A DNA stretch of 64,000 nt from Arthrobacter sp. ERGS1:01 (GTDB lineage: Bacteria > Actinomycetota > Actinomycetes > Actinomycetales > Micrococcaceae), in assembly GCF_001281315.1 (NCBI RefSeq), contig NZ_CP012479.1:2666001-2730000 (forward strand). The letters run 5' to 3'. This document shows positions 34,340 to 42,541 of this stretch, piece after piece. Numbering within the stretch: the stretch's first letter is position 1; the number at the start of each line of letters is the position of its first letter. The translations under genes were made by a program, and so were the position numbers. The notes beneath the pieces are model-generated. The model searched no databases. It was not told where the DNA came from and saw only the letters and a list, made by a program, of their open reading frames with translations.

Positions 34340-35034
34340 GCAGCATATTGCAGTGGGTGGCCCTGGCGGTCTGTCTTGGCTGCACCCTTTGGCGTTTTCC
34401 GGCCATGGTGCGGGGCCGCAACCGCGGCCTGTTCTGGGCTTTCGCCATGATGAGCATCAGTATTGGCCTGAGCATTCCGGCCATCTACCTGCCGGTGGAC
34501 GGTGCGCTGGGCGGAGTGAACCTCGCCAACGTAGTTCTGCGACTGAGCCTGTTCGCGGTCTTCTTCCTCCTGGCGTCAAAGATTTCAGCTGCCTACAACT
34601 CCAGTCTCGGCCGAACACTCATTCGCGGGCCGCTGGGCATCTCGGTGTTGGTGGCATGCTCGGCCGGCATCTGGGTCACCTACTTCGTCTCCGATCTGCA
34701 CGGCTCAAGCGCCGGACTTGTCGGATTCTTCGACCAGACCTCCGTCAATGTGTACATGTGGTTCGGCAAGTTGTATCTGGCCTACGCGGCCGCCACCCTC
34801 GTGGTGCCAACGTGGCGTGCCGCCTTTTCGAGTCGTCCGGCCATGGACCGGGCCGCGGCACTGTCCATGTGCGCGGGGTTCATCCTGGTCTGCACCACGG
34901 CCGTGGTGCAGATGACCCCGTGGCACCAGCTTGCGATCATGACGGACCTGTCATTCGCGGCGATCCTGCTGGTGGCCGCCGGGCTGATCCTCGTGTGGGT
35001 GTCGTTTCTGCGGAACCCGCTGAAACAGCCCTAG
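34336..35034 (+). CDS. Seven-helix membrane protein of unknown function
   Basis: The 232-residue protein has about seven hydrophobic helices: LQWVALAVCLGCTLW, LFWAFAMMSISIGLSIPAIYL, VVLRLSLFAVFFLLASKI, LGISVLVACSAGIWVTYFV, SVNVYMWFGKLYLAYAAATLVV, AALSMCAGFILVCTTAVV and LSFAAILLVAAGLILVWVSFL. ATG 34336 overlaps the preceding stop, so it is translationally coupled to the duplicated-HTH protein. The N-terminus (LPAxxRGRNRxLFWA... LPVDGALGGVNLAN) recalls mycobacterial MAB_1171c-type membrane proteins found beside XRE regulators, but this is a weak memory-based match. A hairpin at 35125-35157 probably ends the operon. Confidence 0.6.
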   Translation: MSSILQWVALAVCLGCTLWRFPAMVRGRNRGLFWAFAMMSISIGLSIPAIYLPVDGALGGVNLANVVLRLSLFAVFFLLASKISAAYNSSLGRTLIRGPLGISVLVACSAGIWVTYFVSDLHGSSAGLVGFFDQTSVNVYMWFGKLYLAYAAATLVVPTWRAAFSSRPAMDRAAALSMCAGFILVCTTAVVQMTPWHQLAIMTDLSFAAILLVAAGLILVWVSFLRNPLKQP

Positions 35035-35124
35035 CGCAAAATGCACTTTTCCATTACTGTCTGTCATAATAATGAATGTGTGAACGGCTCGCGGCTTGCC
35101 CGGGCCGGCTGGACACTTTGGGGG

Positions 35125-35157
35125 TAAGTGGTGGCAGGGTTTCCCGGCCACCACTTA
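35125..35157 (+). terminator. Hairpin terminator after the 33.2-35.0 kb unit
   Basis: A perfect 11-bp stem TAAGTGGTGGC/GCCACCACTTA with an 11-base spacer that can itself pair GGG with CCC. A short T-containing stretch (GTCATTTAAG) follows. Confidence 0.6.
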
Positions 35158-35254
35158 GTCATTTAAGTCCGCCGTTTGGACAAACGATCGCCTCCACACT
35201 ATGCCATCCCGGATCGACCGTCCCGCGGTGGCCGTAGACTGGAGGTGTCCCACC

Positions 35255-35332
35255 ATGACCGCCCGATGCGCGGCCGTGGCACATGGCGGTGCCCGATCGG
35301 CGGCCGCAACCGGGGCACGAGGTCGGCGCTGA
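35255..35332 (+). CDS. Possible 25-residue upstream ORF (leader peptide) of sdaA
   Basis: GGAGG lies eight bases before ATG 35255, which encodes [20 protein letters not shown] and five more residues before TGA, 29 bp from the sdaA start. The ribosome site is better than that of sdaA itself. It could be a coupling or attenuation ORF, or fortuitous. No serine-rich run is seen. Confidence 0.3.
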   Translation: MTARCAAVAHGGARSAAATGARGRR

Positions 35333-35361
35333 CACAGCACCGCAAGAAAGGTGTTTCCGTC

Positions 35362-36759
35362 ATGTCCGTTGGTGTTTTTGATTTGTTTTCCGTGGGGATT
35401 GGTCCGTCCAGTTCGCATACCGTGGGGCCGATGCGGGCCGCTGCGGCGTTTGCCCGTGAACTTACCGAGCAGGGACTTGCTGGCCGTGTCGCGGCCGTCC
35501 GGGTGGACCTGTACGGTTCCCTGGCCGCGACGGGGCGTGGGCATGGCACCATGACGGCGGTGCTGCTGGGGTTGGAGGGGCGCGAGCCGGAGTTGATTCT
35601 GCCGGCGGAGGTTGATGAGCGGTTGGCCGCGTTCGCCGCCGGTGACCCGTTATTGCTGGCCGGCAGTGTCGAACTCGCCTACGGTGCCGAGGACATCATC
35701 TTGCATCCCCTGACCATCCTGCCCCGGCATACGAACGGGATGAAGTTTGCCGTCAGCGACGCCGCCGGGGCGGTGTTGGCGGAGGCGACGTTCTTTTCCG
35801 TCGGGGGCGGCTTCATCATCCGCGAGGGCGAAGTCGAAGCAGCCGCCGCAGAACTGGAATCCTCCAAGGCACGGCTGCCCTACCCCTTCCGTACCGCCGC
35901 CCAACTGCTGGAGCACTGCGCCGCCGTGGGCGGGAACTTTAGTGATGTGATGCTCGCCAACGAACGCATCTCCCGCCCCGAGACGGACATCCGGTCCGGG
36001 TTGTTGCATATCCGCGACGTCATGGAGGACTGCAAGAACGCCTCCCTGGCCCGCACCGGGTTGCTGCCGGGCGGGTTGAAGGTCCGGCGCCGGGCCCCGG
36101 ACTGGCACACCCGGCTCCGGGCCGAGGACCCGGACCGGGATCCGAAGTTCTGGCAGGAATGGGTGAACCTGGTCGCGTTGGCCGTGAATGAGGAAAACGC
36201 CTCCGGCGGCCGGGTCGTCACCGCCCCGACCAACGGGGCTGCCGGGATCATTCCGGCCGTCATGTTCTACGCCACCCACTACACGCCCGGGATGGCCGAG
36301 GCCACCCCGGAGCAGGTTGATGCGGTGGTGGTGAAGTTCCTGCTCGCCGCCGGCGCCGTCGGGGTCCTGTATAAGGAACAAGCGTCCATTTCCGGGGCCG
36401 AGGTCGGCTGCCAGGGCGAAGTCGGCTCCGCGTCCTCGATGGCCGCGGCCGGGTTGGCCGAGGTCATGGGCGGCACCCCCGAACAAGTCGAGAACGCCGC
36501 GGAAATCGCCATGGAACACAACCTCGGCCTCACCTGTGACCCGATCGGCGGGCTCGTCCAGGTGCCCTGTATTGAACGCAACGCGATCGCCGCCGCGAAA
36601 GCCATCAACGCCGCCAAAATGGCGCTCTGGGGCGACGGCCAGCACCGCGTCTCCCTCGATGAAGTCATCGTAACCATGCGGGAAACCGGACGGGACATGT
36701 CCTCCAAATACAAGGAAACCGCCATGGGCGGCCTCGCCGTCAACGTCGTCGAATGCTAA
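35362..36759 (+). CDS. sdaA: L-serine ammonia-lyase (iron-sulfur, single chain)
   Basis: This 465-residue enzyme deaminates L-serine to pyruvate and ammonia with an oxygen-sensitive 4Fe-4S cluster. The N-terminal beta domain begins [26 protein letters not shown] and the alpha domain holds [22 protein letters not shown] and the three cluster Cys: residue 350 in [10 protein letters not shown], 392 in LTCDPIGG and 403 in [11 protein letters not shown] start it at ATG 35362, where the conserved SVGVFDLF begins; the frame is open further upstream but is not conserved. Codon use in this gene is visibly richer in GGG/TTG in its first third than in its neighbours. Confidence 0.96.
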   Translation: MSVGVFDLFSVGIGPSSSHTVGPMRAAAAFARELTEQGLAGRVAAVRVDLYGSLAATGRGHGTMTAVLLGLEGREPELILPAEVDERLAAFAAGDPLLLAGSVELAYGAEDIILHPLTILPRHTNGMKFAVSDAAGAVLAEATFFSVGGGFIIREGEVEAAAAELESSKARLPYPFRTAAQLLEHCAAVGGNFSDVMLANERISRPETDIRSGLLHIRDVMEDCKNASLARTGLLPGGLKVRRRAPDWHTRLRAEDPDRDPKFWQEWVNLVALAVNEENASGGRVVTAPTNGAAGIIPAVMFYATHYTPGMAEATPEQVDAVVVKFLLAAGAVGVLYKEQASISGAEVGCQGEVGSASSMAAAGLAEVMGGTPEQVENAAEIAMEHNLGLTCDPIGGLVQVPCIERNAIAAAKAINAAKMALWGDGQHRVSLDEVIVTMRETGRDMSSKYKETAMGGLAVNVVEC

Positions 36760-36766
36760 CAACCTC

Positions 36767-36846
36767 TTCCCCGCACAACCCACCACCAGTCCCGCGCGGA
36801 ACACCGTTCCCCGCACAACCCACCACCAGTTCCACGAGGAACACTC
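36767..36846. repeat. 40-bp tandem duplication after sdaA
   Basis: Two copies of a 40-bp unit (36767-36806 and 36807-36846) share TTCCCCGCACAACCCACCAC and the following CAGT exactly, and end in a GGAACAC block; differences are confined to a few bases between. It lies between the sdaA stop and the ssrA terminator. Confidence 0.75.
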
Positions 36847-36865
36847 CGCCGCAGGGCAAACAAAA

Positions 36866-36902
36866 GGGCCTGTCCCCCGCCGCAACGGCGTGGAACAGGC
36901 CC
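36866..36902 (-). terminator. Terminator of ssrA
   Basis: GGGCCTGT/ACAGGCCC with an inner CGCCG/CGGCG stem. On the minus strand it is followed by TTTTGTTT, directly after the tmRNA 3' end. Confidence 0.8.
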
Positions 36903-36910
36903 CAATAGGG

Positions 36911-37277
36911 ATGTGGAGATGGGGAGAATTGAACTCCCGTCCGATGTTGTTTCATCAGGGCTTCTCCGGGTGCAGTTTGCAGCGGTTTTTCTCGGCCCCA
37001 GCTATCTCGCAAACAAGTAGCTGCCAGGCCCAGTTGTATAAGAGTCCCCTAAGCGCCTACAACAAGAACTTAGAGCAGTGGCCCTCTAAATGACGCCAGG
37101 ATCCGGGACGAGAGCATTCCCGGGCTGACGGACTGTCTTACTGCTTAGGCAGCAAGAGCGAAGTCAGTGCGATTTGATTCAGCACTTATTGTTTTACAGA
37201 GATCGTTTACGAGATAACCCTGTATCCTCGACCCGCTTCACCTGTCTCGACAAACACCGTCGAAACCGATCATCCCC
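36911..37277 (-). ncRNA. ssrA: tmRNA (transfer-messenger RNA)
   Basis: The 5' end GGGGATG (37277-37271) pairs with CATCTCC before the discriminator A at 36914. The T-loop region reads GGGAGTTCAATTCTCCC. The next genomic bases are CAT, so the terminal CCA is not encoded. The mRNA-like part at 37145-37183 reads AESNRTDFALAA then TAA, a typical actinobacterial degradation tag ending ALAA. tmRNA rescues stalled ribosomes together with SmpB, encoded 2.3 kb away at 39582-40067 on the same strand. Confidence 0.96.
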
Positions 37278-37368
37278 TATTGTGTTATCAAACCCACGCA
37301 CAGTCACTGGTACTGTCCGTGGACTACTTATCCTAGCGCATTCGGGGCCCGGGATATTCCCGCCGTCA

Positions 37369-38691
37369 CTAGCCGATCAGGCCCGCGGCGGATTTTGCTT
37401 CCAACACCCGCAATGCCGCGGCGTCCAGGGTGGCGGCAAAGCCCGGATCCTTGGCGGCGGACAGCAGGCCGGCGTACATCTGCGGCAGCAGCGCCTCGTT
37501 GGTGCACAGGGCCACGGTGCCGCCGGCCGCCAGGAAGTCGACGCCGCGCTCGGACACCGGCACGGCGGAGACCTGGACGGCGTCACAAATGTCGTCGCTG
37601 ACGACGATGCCCTTGAAGCCGAGGTCCCCGCGCACCATGTCCTTAACGATCACGGAGGAGAACGGCGCGAGATTCTTGGGGTCGATCTTCGGGTAGTAGG
37701 CGTTGGCGATCATCAGCCACGGCACGCCTGCGTTGACGGCGTCGCGAAACGGCGCAATGTAGGGATCGTTGCGGACCGTGGTGTTGTCGGTGACGTCCTT
37801 GGCGATATCGGTATTGGCGGTGACCCTGCCCAGCCCGGGAAAGTGCTTCACTGCGGGGCTGACGCCGGCGGCCAGCATGCCCTTGGCAAAGGCCACGCCG
37901 TGGCTGGAGACGGTGGCGGGCGTATAACCGTACTCGCGGCCAAAGGCACCGATCGGCGCGTTTTGCGGGGCAAATGCGGCGCTGGGCACGGTATCCAGCA
38001 CGGGCGCCAGGTTCACATTGACCCCCACCGAGGCCAGTTGCCGTCCCCACCGGGTGGCGTCGGCCTGCAGGACGTCCGGGGCAAGCTGCCCCTGCTCGAT
38101 GGCCTCCGGCATGGTGTCGAAGCCGGGGCCCCGCATGATCTGCACCAGCCCGCCTTCCTGGTCTGTCGCCACGAAGGGCCGCACCCCTGCCGTGCGTGCG
38201 CCGTTGACGTGGGCCGTCGCGGCCTGCACGACGGCGGCAATGCCGGCCTGACCCGCCGTGCTGCGTCCCTTCATGAACACATTGCCCACGTGCAGGGTGT
38301 CCAGTGCGTACAGCGAATCGGCGTCGGCGCCCGTGACCGGCGAGGACACCATCAACACCTGGCCCACGCGCTGTTCAAGGGTCATGGCGGCCAGTTTTTG
38401 GGCCGCCGCATCCTTTGCCGGGCTGCTCGGCGCACTGCCCGACGGCGTCGCGCCGGGTGAAGCAGACGGCGTCGGGCTTGGTGAGGCGGACGGCATCGGG
38501 CTTGGGGAGGTGCTCGCGGACGATGGTGGGACGGTCGGGGACGGTACGGCCGTAGTTGGCGCGGCGGAGGGGCTGGTCCCGGAAGCCGTGGTTGCGCGAG
38601 GGACGGAGGCGTTGATGACGAGCCCAATCACCACGGCGATGACCACGGCGGCAGCCCCCATGATCCACCAATGGCGTTTGGTCAGCGCCAT
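37369..38691 (-). CDS. Glycoside hydrolase family 3 N-terminal domain protein (probable beta-N-acetylhexosaminidase)
   Basis: The 440-residue protein has an N-terminal signal anchor (HWWIMGAAAVVIAVVIGLVINA), a Ser/Pro/Thr-rich linker (about residues 35-95), then a GH3 TIM barrel: LEQRVGQVLMVSS, VGNVFMKGRSTAG, VATDQEGGLVQIMRGPGF, LAPVLDTVP, and AVKHFPGLGRVTANTD, the NagZ-type motif normally ending GHGxxxxDSH. The second Asp is in GIVVSDDICDAV. It probably removes N-acetylglucosamine from muropeptides or cell-wall fragments outside the membrane. The position of the NagZ His is occupied by Asn/Thr (TANTD), so the mechanism may differ. It lies 92 bp from ssrA. Confidence 0.87.
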   Translation of the reverse strand: MALTKRHWWIMGAAAVVIAVVIGLVINASVPRATTASGTSPSAAPTTAVPSPTVPPSSASTSPSPMPSASPSPTPSASPGATPSGSAPSSPAKDAAAQKLAAMTLEQRVGQVLMVSSPVTGADADSLYALDTLHVGNVFMKGRSTAGQAGIAAVVQAATAHVNGARTAGVRPFVATDQEGGLVQIMRGPGFDTMPEAIEQGQLAPDVLQADATRWGRQLASVGVNVNLAPVLDTVPSAAFAPQNAPIGAFGREYGYTPATVSSHGVAFAKGMLAAGVSPAVKHFPGLGRVTANTDIAKDVTDNTTVRNDPYIAPFRDAVNAGVPWLMIANAYYPKIDPKNLAPFSSVIVKDMVRGDLGFKGIVVSDDICDAVQVSAVPVSERGVDFLAAGGTVALCTNEALLPQMYAGLLSAAKDPGFAATLDAAALRVLEAKSAAGLIG

Positions 38692-38700
38692 AAAGGCCTC

Positions 38701-39582
38701 CTAGTTGCGCAGGTGCAGGTGGGCGGCGTTCAGCTCGTCCATTTGTTCATCGCTCATCTCGTCCAGGACCTTCCGTTCGCCCTTGTCCACCTTGGCGAAG
38801 CGCACGAACATCAGGATCATGACGGGCAGGTCCATGATTTCGGCGATGAACCACAGCCAGTCCCCCGCAATTTGCTGGTCGCGCAGCGCCGGGGGGAACC
38901 ACGACGGGCCACCGCCGGCCCGGGCGGCAACGCCGTCGAAAATCGCCGGACTCAGGCGCATCAGCAGGCCGGGGATGGCGTCGGCAAGCAGTTCGATGAA
39001 CGCAAACACGAACTGCAGCATGATCAATGCCGTGCTGACCCGGCTCCGTTCCTCCACCATGGGCAGCACCATCAGAAGCCCCAAGAGCGGGATGGTGACG
39101 CTGAGCAGCCCTTCCCAGACGGGGTCGATGCGGGTGATCCCGGCGAGCGGGGTCAGCATCATGGACAGAATCACCAGGCCAAGGATCGGCGCCACGGCAC
39201 TGTTGGCGAACAGTGCCAGCGGCCGGCGCGCCAACGCGCCGAGGCGTGTACGCAAGCGGCCGGGACGCATGGCTACCCGGGCCAGGCCCATGGGCAGGCC
39301 AAGGGCCATGCCGGCGGGCACCACGAAGAGCAGCAGGGAGATGCGGACGGAGAACGCCCACCTCAGCTCCGCCGAGTAGGCGCCGAGGAAACCAAAGTTG
39401 ACCACCGCGTAGCTGCCCAGTCCCAGCACGAAGAACGCGGCAACGCGCCACAGCGGCCAGCGGACGCCGGCGCGGGCGGCCCGCACCAGGCCCCACGCGT
39501 ACAGTCCCCCGGCGGCAAGCAACAGGCCCAGGGCCCACGGGTCAAGGGTCCAGGTTCGCAGGAATTCGCTCAGGGGAGGCAT
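38701..39582 (-). CDS. CtaG/Caa3-type cytochrome c oxidase assembly-like membrane protein
   Basis: The 293-residue protein has about seven membrane helices and the overall pattern of the CtaG_Caa3 family (IDPVWEGLLSVTIPLLGLLMVLPM; DQQIAGDWLWFIAEIMDLPVMILMFVRFAKVD). The start overlaps the smpB stop (TGATG). The HM...H histidines I expect after the third helix are replaced (AELRWAFSVRISLLLFVVP), so copper handling is doubtful and it may be a divergent relative. The C-terminal tail is highly charged (EMSDEQMDELNAAHLHLRN). Confidence 0.75.
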   Translation of the reverse strand: MPPLSEFLRTWTLDPWALGLLLAAGGLYAWGLVRAARAGVRWPLWRVAAFFVLGLGSYAVVNFGFLGAYSAELRWAFSVRISLLLFVVPAGMALGLPMGLARVAMRPGRLRTRLGALARRPLALFANSAVAPILGLVILSMMLTPLAGITRIDPVWEGLLSVTIPLLGLLMVLPMVEERSRVSTALIMLQFVFAFIELLADAIPGLLMRLSPAIFDGVAARAGGGPSWFPPALRDQQIAGDWLWFIAEIMDLPVMILMFVRFAKVDKGERKVLDEMSDEQMDELNAAHLHLRN

Positions 39583-40067
39583 CAGCTGCGGTTCTTCTCC
39601 CGCATGGCCCGCAAGGCCTCGCGGTTGTCCTGCTTTTCGCGCAACGACTGGCGCTTGTCGTAGTCCTTCTTGCCTCGGGCGATGGCGATTTCAACTTTGG
39701 CCCGACTGTCCAGGAAGTACAGCTGCAACGGCACTATGGTGAAGCCGGATTCGCGCGTCTTCGACGCAATTTTCTCCAGCTCCTCGCGGTGCAGCAAAAG
39801 CTTGCGCCGGCGTCGTGCCGTGTGGTTGGTCCAGCTGCCGTTGAGGTACTCGGGAATGTAGACCGCTTCAAGCCAGAGCTCGTCGTTGTAGAACGTGGCA
39901 AAGCCGTCCACCAGGGACGCCCGGCCTTCGCGCAGCGACTTCACCTCGGTACCCATCAGGACCAGTCCGGCCTCATAGGTGTCCATGATGTGATAATCGT
40001 GCCGGGCCTTGCGATTGGTGGCCACAACCTTCAGGCCACTTTCCTTCGGCACAACGGGCTCCTTCAT
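39582..40067 (-). CDS. smpB: SsrA-binding protein SmpB
   Basis: This 161-residue protein, a standard length for SmpB, has [42 protein letters not shown] and a basic C-terminal tail ([29 protein letters not shown]) that enters the mRNA channel. It binds tmRNA and delivers it to stalled ribosomes. The ssrA gene is 2.3 kb downstream on the same strand, and ftsX and ftsE lie just upstream, a common actinobacterial order (prfB-ftsE-ftsX-peptidase-smpB). Confidence 0.97.
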   Translation of the reverse strand: MKEPVVPKESGLKVVATNRKARHDYHIMDTYEAGLVLMGTEVKSLREGRASLVDGFATFYNDELWLEAVYIPEYLNGSWTNHTARRRRKLLLHREELEKIASKTRESGFTIVPLQLYFLDSRAKVEIAIARGKKDYDKRQSLREKQDNREALRAMREKNRS

Positions 40068-40126
40068 GGATGGTTGGTGCCGCAGTTGCGGCGCGAAGCT
40101 TTAGTTTAGCAACTGCGGGCCTGCGG

Positions 40127-41548
40127 TCAGAGCAGGGTCATCGGATCGACGGCCACACCGTTGAGCCAGGTTTCAAAGTGGGCGTGGCAGCCGGTGGAGT
40201 TCCCGGTACCGCCGGAGTACGCGATCAGCTGCCCGCGGTTGACGTGCTGGCCCACCGAAACCTGCACGGAGGTGTTGTGGTAGTAGGCGGTCAGCAGGGC
40301 GTTGCCCTGGATCACGCCGTGGGTGATCTTCACGCCGTTTCCGCCGCCCCACACATCCCAGCCGGCAAAGACCACGGTTCCGGCGGCCGCGGCGTACACG
40401 GGGGTGCCGCAGGGTGCGCCGAAGTCAATGCCCGTGTGGACATAGCCGCCCGTGCCGTTGAAGTCGATCGTGCCCGGAGGCGTTTGACGCCAGCCGAAAC
40501 CCGAGGTGATGGGGATGCCCGCGAACGGATGCTGCAGGCCAAACGCGGACGGGTTTCCGGGTGCCGGCGGCACGTAGGGCGGGGGCACGTAGTCGTTGTT
40601 GCCGGCGGCTTTTTCGGCCGCCGCCTTTTCCTGCGCGATGCGTTCGGCCTCGGCCTTGGCGGCGGCCGCCGCTGCCTCGCGTTCCTTGCGTTGGCGTTCG
40701 GCGATCTGCGCGGCCACGGCCTGCTGTTGCTGCTCGACCAATTTCATCTTCGCCTGGATGGCCGGCTTCTGCGCCTCAAGCTTGGCATTGATGGCTGCGG
40801 AGTCGCTGATGAGCTTGTCCACGGTGGCCTTCTTGGCGGCAGCCTGGTCGCGGGCGGCCTGCTCGGCCTGCAGGGCTGCTTCGGCCTGGGCCTTCAGGTT
40901 CTTGATCTCAACCTCGACGGCGGCCAGTCGGGCCTGGGCGTTTTGGTTCGTGGCCGTTTGATTGGTCAGCTGCTCCAGGGCGGCGTTTTGGCTGCGCATG
41001 GCCTGCTCGGCCAGGTCGATGGAGTTGGCCAGGTCGCCGTTGTTGCCCACGCCCAGGATCAGGGCGAGGTTGGCGGGAATGCCGCCGGCCTTGTAGGACT
41101 GGGCGGCGATTTGGCCGATCCGGCTCTTGGTTTCGGCGGCCTTCTTGGCGTCGAGGGCCATCTGGGCCGTGATCTTGTCCTTGCTTTGCTCCGCAAGGTC
41201 GACCCGCGCGGCCAGGGAGTTGACCTGGGCGGTTGCGGCGCCCACACGGTTCTGCGCATCGGCCAGCGCCGCCTGTGCCCCGGGGAGCTGCCCCTGGTAG
41301 GTCACCAGGTCGGCGGCCGATTTCGCAATGCCCGTGTCGACGAATTCAAGCGCGGACGCCGCGTCGTCGGCCTGCTGTTGCAAGGTCGCGGCCTTGTCAT
41401 CGAGGTTGTCGGCGTGCGCCGGCGGCACGATTCCGAGCATGCCCACCAGGGCCAGGACGGCAAAAGAGGAACCGACCCGGCCATACCAGCGCCGGCCCTG
41501 CCGCGGGCCGGCGACCTGTCCCGGCTGAACGCCCGATGTCGAAACCAT
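40127..41548 (-). CDS. M23-family (LytM/EnvC-like) murein hydrolase activator
   Basis: The 473-residue protein has a signal peptide (VGSSFAVLALVGMLGIVPPAHA), a long coiled-coil region (about residues 45-300, DNLDDKAATLQQQADDA... KNLKAQAEAALQAEQAARDQ) and a C-terminal LytM domain: HTGIDFGAPCGTPVYAAAAGTVVFAGWD, with GCHAHFETWLNG near residue 455. It lies just downstream of ftsX. In many bacteria FtsEX activates a coiled-coil M23 protein or a peptidase (EnvC, RipC); here the gene order suggests such a partner. The LytM metal ligands are retained (H-x3-D; HAH), so it may itself be catalytic. Confidence 0.92.
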   Translation of the reverse strand: MVSTSGVQPGQVAGPRQGRRWYGRVGSSFAVLALVGMLGIVPPAHADNLDDKAATLQQQADDAASALEFVDTGIAKSAADLVTYQGQLPGAQAALADAQNRVGAATAQVNSLAARVDLAEQSKDKITAQMALDAKKAAETKSRIGQIAAQSYKAGGIPANLALILGVGNNGDLANSIDLAEQAMRSQNAALEQLTNQTATNQNAQARLAAVEVEIKNLKAQAEAALQAEQAARDQAAAKKATVDKLISDSAAINAKLEAQKPAIQAKMKLVEQQQQAVAAQIAERQRKEREAAAAAAKAEAERIAQEKAAAEKAAGNNDYVPPPYVPPAPGNPSAFGLQHPFAGIPITSGFGWRQTPPGTIDFNGTGGYVHTGIDFGAPCGTPVYAAAAGTVVFAGWDVWGGGNGVKITHGVIQGNALLTAYYHNTSVQVSVGQHVNRGQLIAYSGGTGNSTGCHAHFETWLNGVAVDPMTLL

Positions 41549-41626
41549 AGTGGAACTGCTCCTCGTGTTGTAAGGCCGTGGGGTGAAGCTCGTGGTGGTG
41601 CCGGCGTGCCCCTGGGGGACGGTTGC

Positions 41627-42541
41627 CTAGACCTTCAGGTTCTTGCGGAGGGAGACGGCCGACGCTATGCCGGCCAGGACAATCCCCAGCAGGATCAGGA
41701 TCGGATAGATCACCAGCGATTTGGCGGGTGAGATCATCGGCATGCCCGTGGACCCGTTTTCCTGGATCCAGCTTGTGGCAAAGGTGACGATGAGCCACAC
41801 CGCCCCGGAGGCAAACAGGGCCCCGATGGTGGCGGCGATCACCCCCTCCAGCACAAAGGGCAGTTGAATCACCGTCTTGGACGCGCCCACCAGGCGCATG
41901 ATATCGATTTCCTTGGCCCGTGACTGGGCGGACAGCCTGATGGTGGTGGCGATCAGCAGGGCCGCGCAGACAATCATCAGCACGGCAATGCCCACCGCCA
42001 CGAACGTGGCGACGTTCATCCACCAAAACAGTGGTTCGAGCACCTTGCGCTGGTCAACCACGGAGTCGACACCGGGGGTTGCGGCGAAGGATTCATTGAT
42101 GATCTGGTACTTTTCCGGGTCCGTGAGCTTGATCCGGAAGGAGGAGGGCAGGTTGGAGGCCTCCACCGAGTCCACCATGGGTGAGCTGGCGAACTGCTCC
42201 TTGAAGTGGGTCAGCGCCTCGGCCTGCGTTTCAAAGCTCCATTTTTCCACGTACGGCTTCACGGCCGCCGATTCCAGCATCCCCTGGATGGTGTTCTTCT
42301 GGTCCGCCGTGACAGGCCCGGATACGCAGTTGGTGTTGGAGGGCACGTCGGTGCACAGGTAGATGGTGACCTGGACCTTGTCGTACCAGAAGCCCTTGAG
42401 CTGGCCGATCTGCAGCTGGAGCAGGCCTGCGGCGCCCACGAAGGTCAGGGACACGAACGTCACCAGGATGACGGAGATGACCATGGTCAGGTTGCGGCGC
42501 AGGCCGCTGCCCAACTCGCTCAGGATGAAAGCAAGTCTCAC
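41627..42541 (-). CDS. ftsX: Cell division protein FtsX
   Basis: The 304-residue permease-like protein has an N-terminal helix (MVISVILVTFVSLTFVGAAGLLQLQ), a large extracytoplasmic domain (about residues 50-190, with PSNTNCVSGPVT), and three C-terminal helices. The GTG start overlaps the ftsE stop (GTGA). With FtsE it forms an ABC-type complex that controls peptidoglycan hydrolases at division; the M23 gene downstream is a likely client. Confidence 0.95.
   Translation of the reverse strand: MRLAFILSELGSGLRRNLTMVISVILVTFVSLTFVGAAGLLQLQIGQLKGFWYDKVQVTIYLCTDVPSNTNCVSGPVTADQKNTIQGMLESAAVKPYVEKWSFETQAEALTHFKEQFASSPMVDSVEASNLPSSFRIKLTDPEKYQIINESFAATPGVDSVVDQRKVLEPLFWWMNVATFVAVGIAVLMIVCAALLIATTIRLSAQSRAKEIDIMRLVGASKTVIQLPFVLEGVIAATIGALFASGAVWLIVTFATSWIQENGSTGMPMISPAKSLVIYPILILLGIVLAGIASAVSLRKNLKV

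Larger units (their letters stand above)
35035..35361 (+). other. Leader region upstream of sdaA
   Basis: This 327-bp gap holds the terminator hairpin of the preceding unit (35125-35157), a short ORF with a good ribosome site (35255-35332) and the sdaA leader. No riboswitch class was recognised. Confidence 0.5.

Noticed and set aside
35035..35361. A glycine or serine riboswitch before sdaA
   Set aside because: No glycine aptamer core or other known aptamer was recognised; only a terminator hairpin and a short ORF are visible.
36767..36846. A CRISPR array
   Set aside because: Only two adjacent 40-bp copies, no spacers between them and no cas genes nearby.
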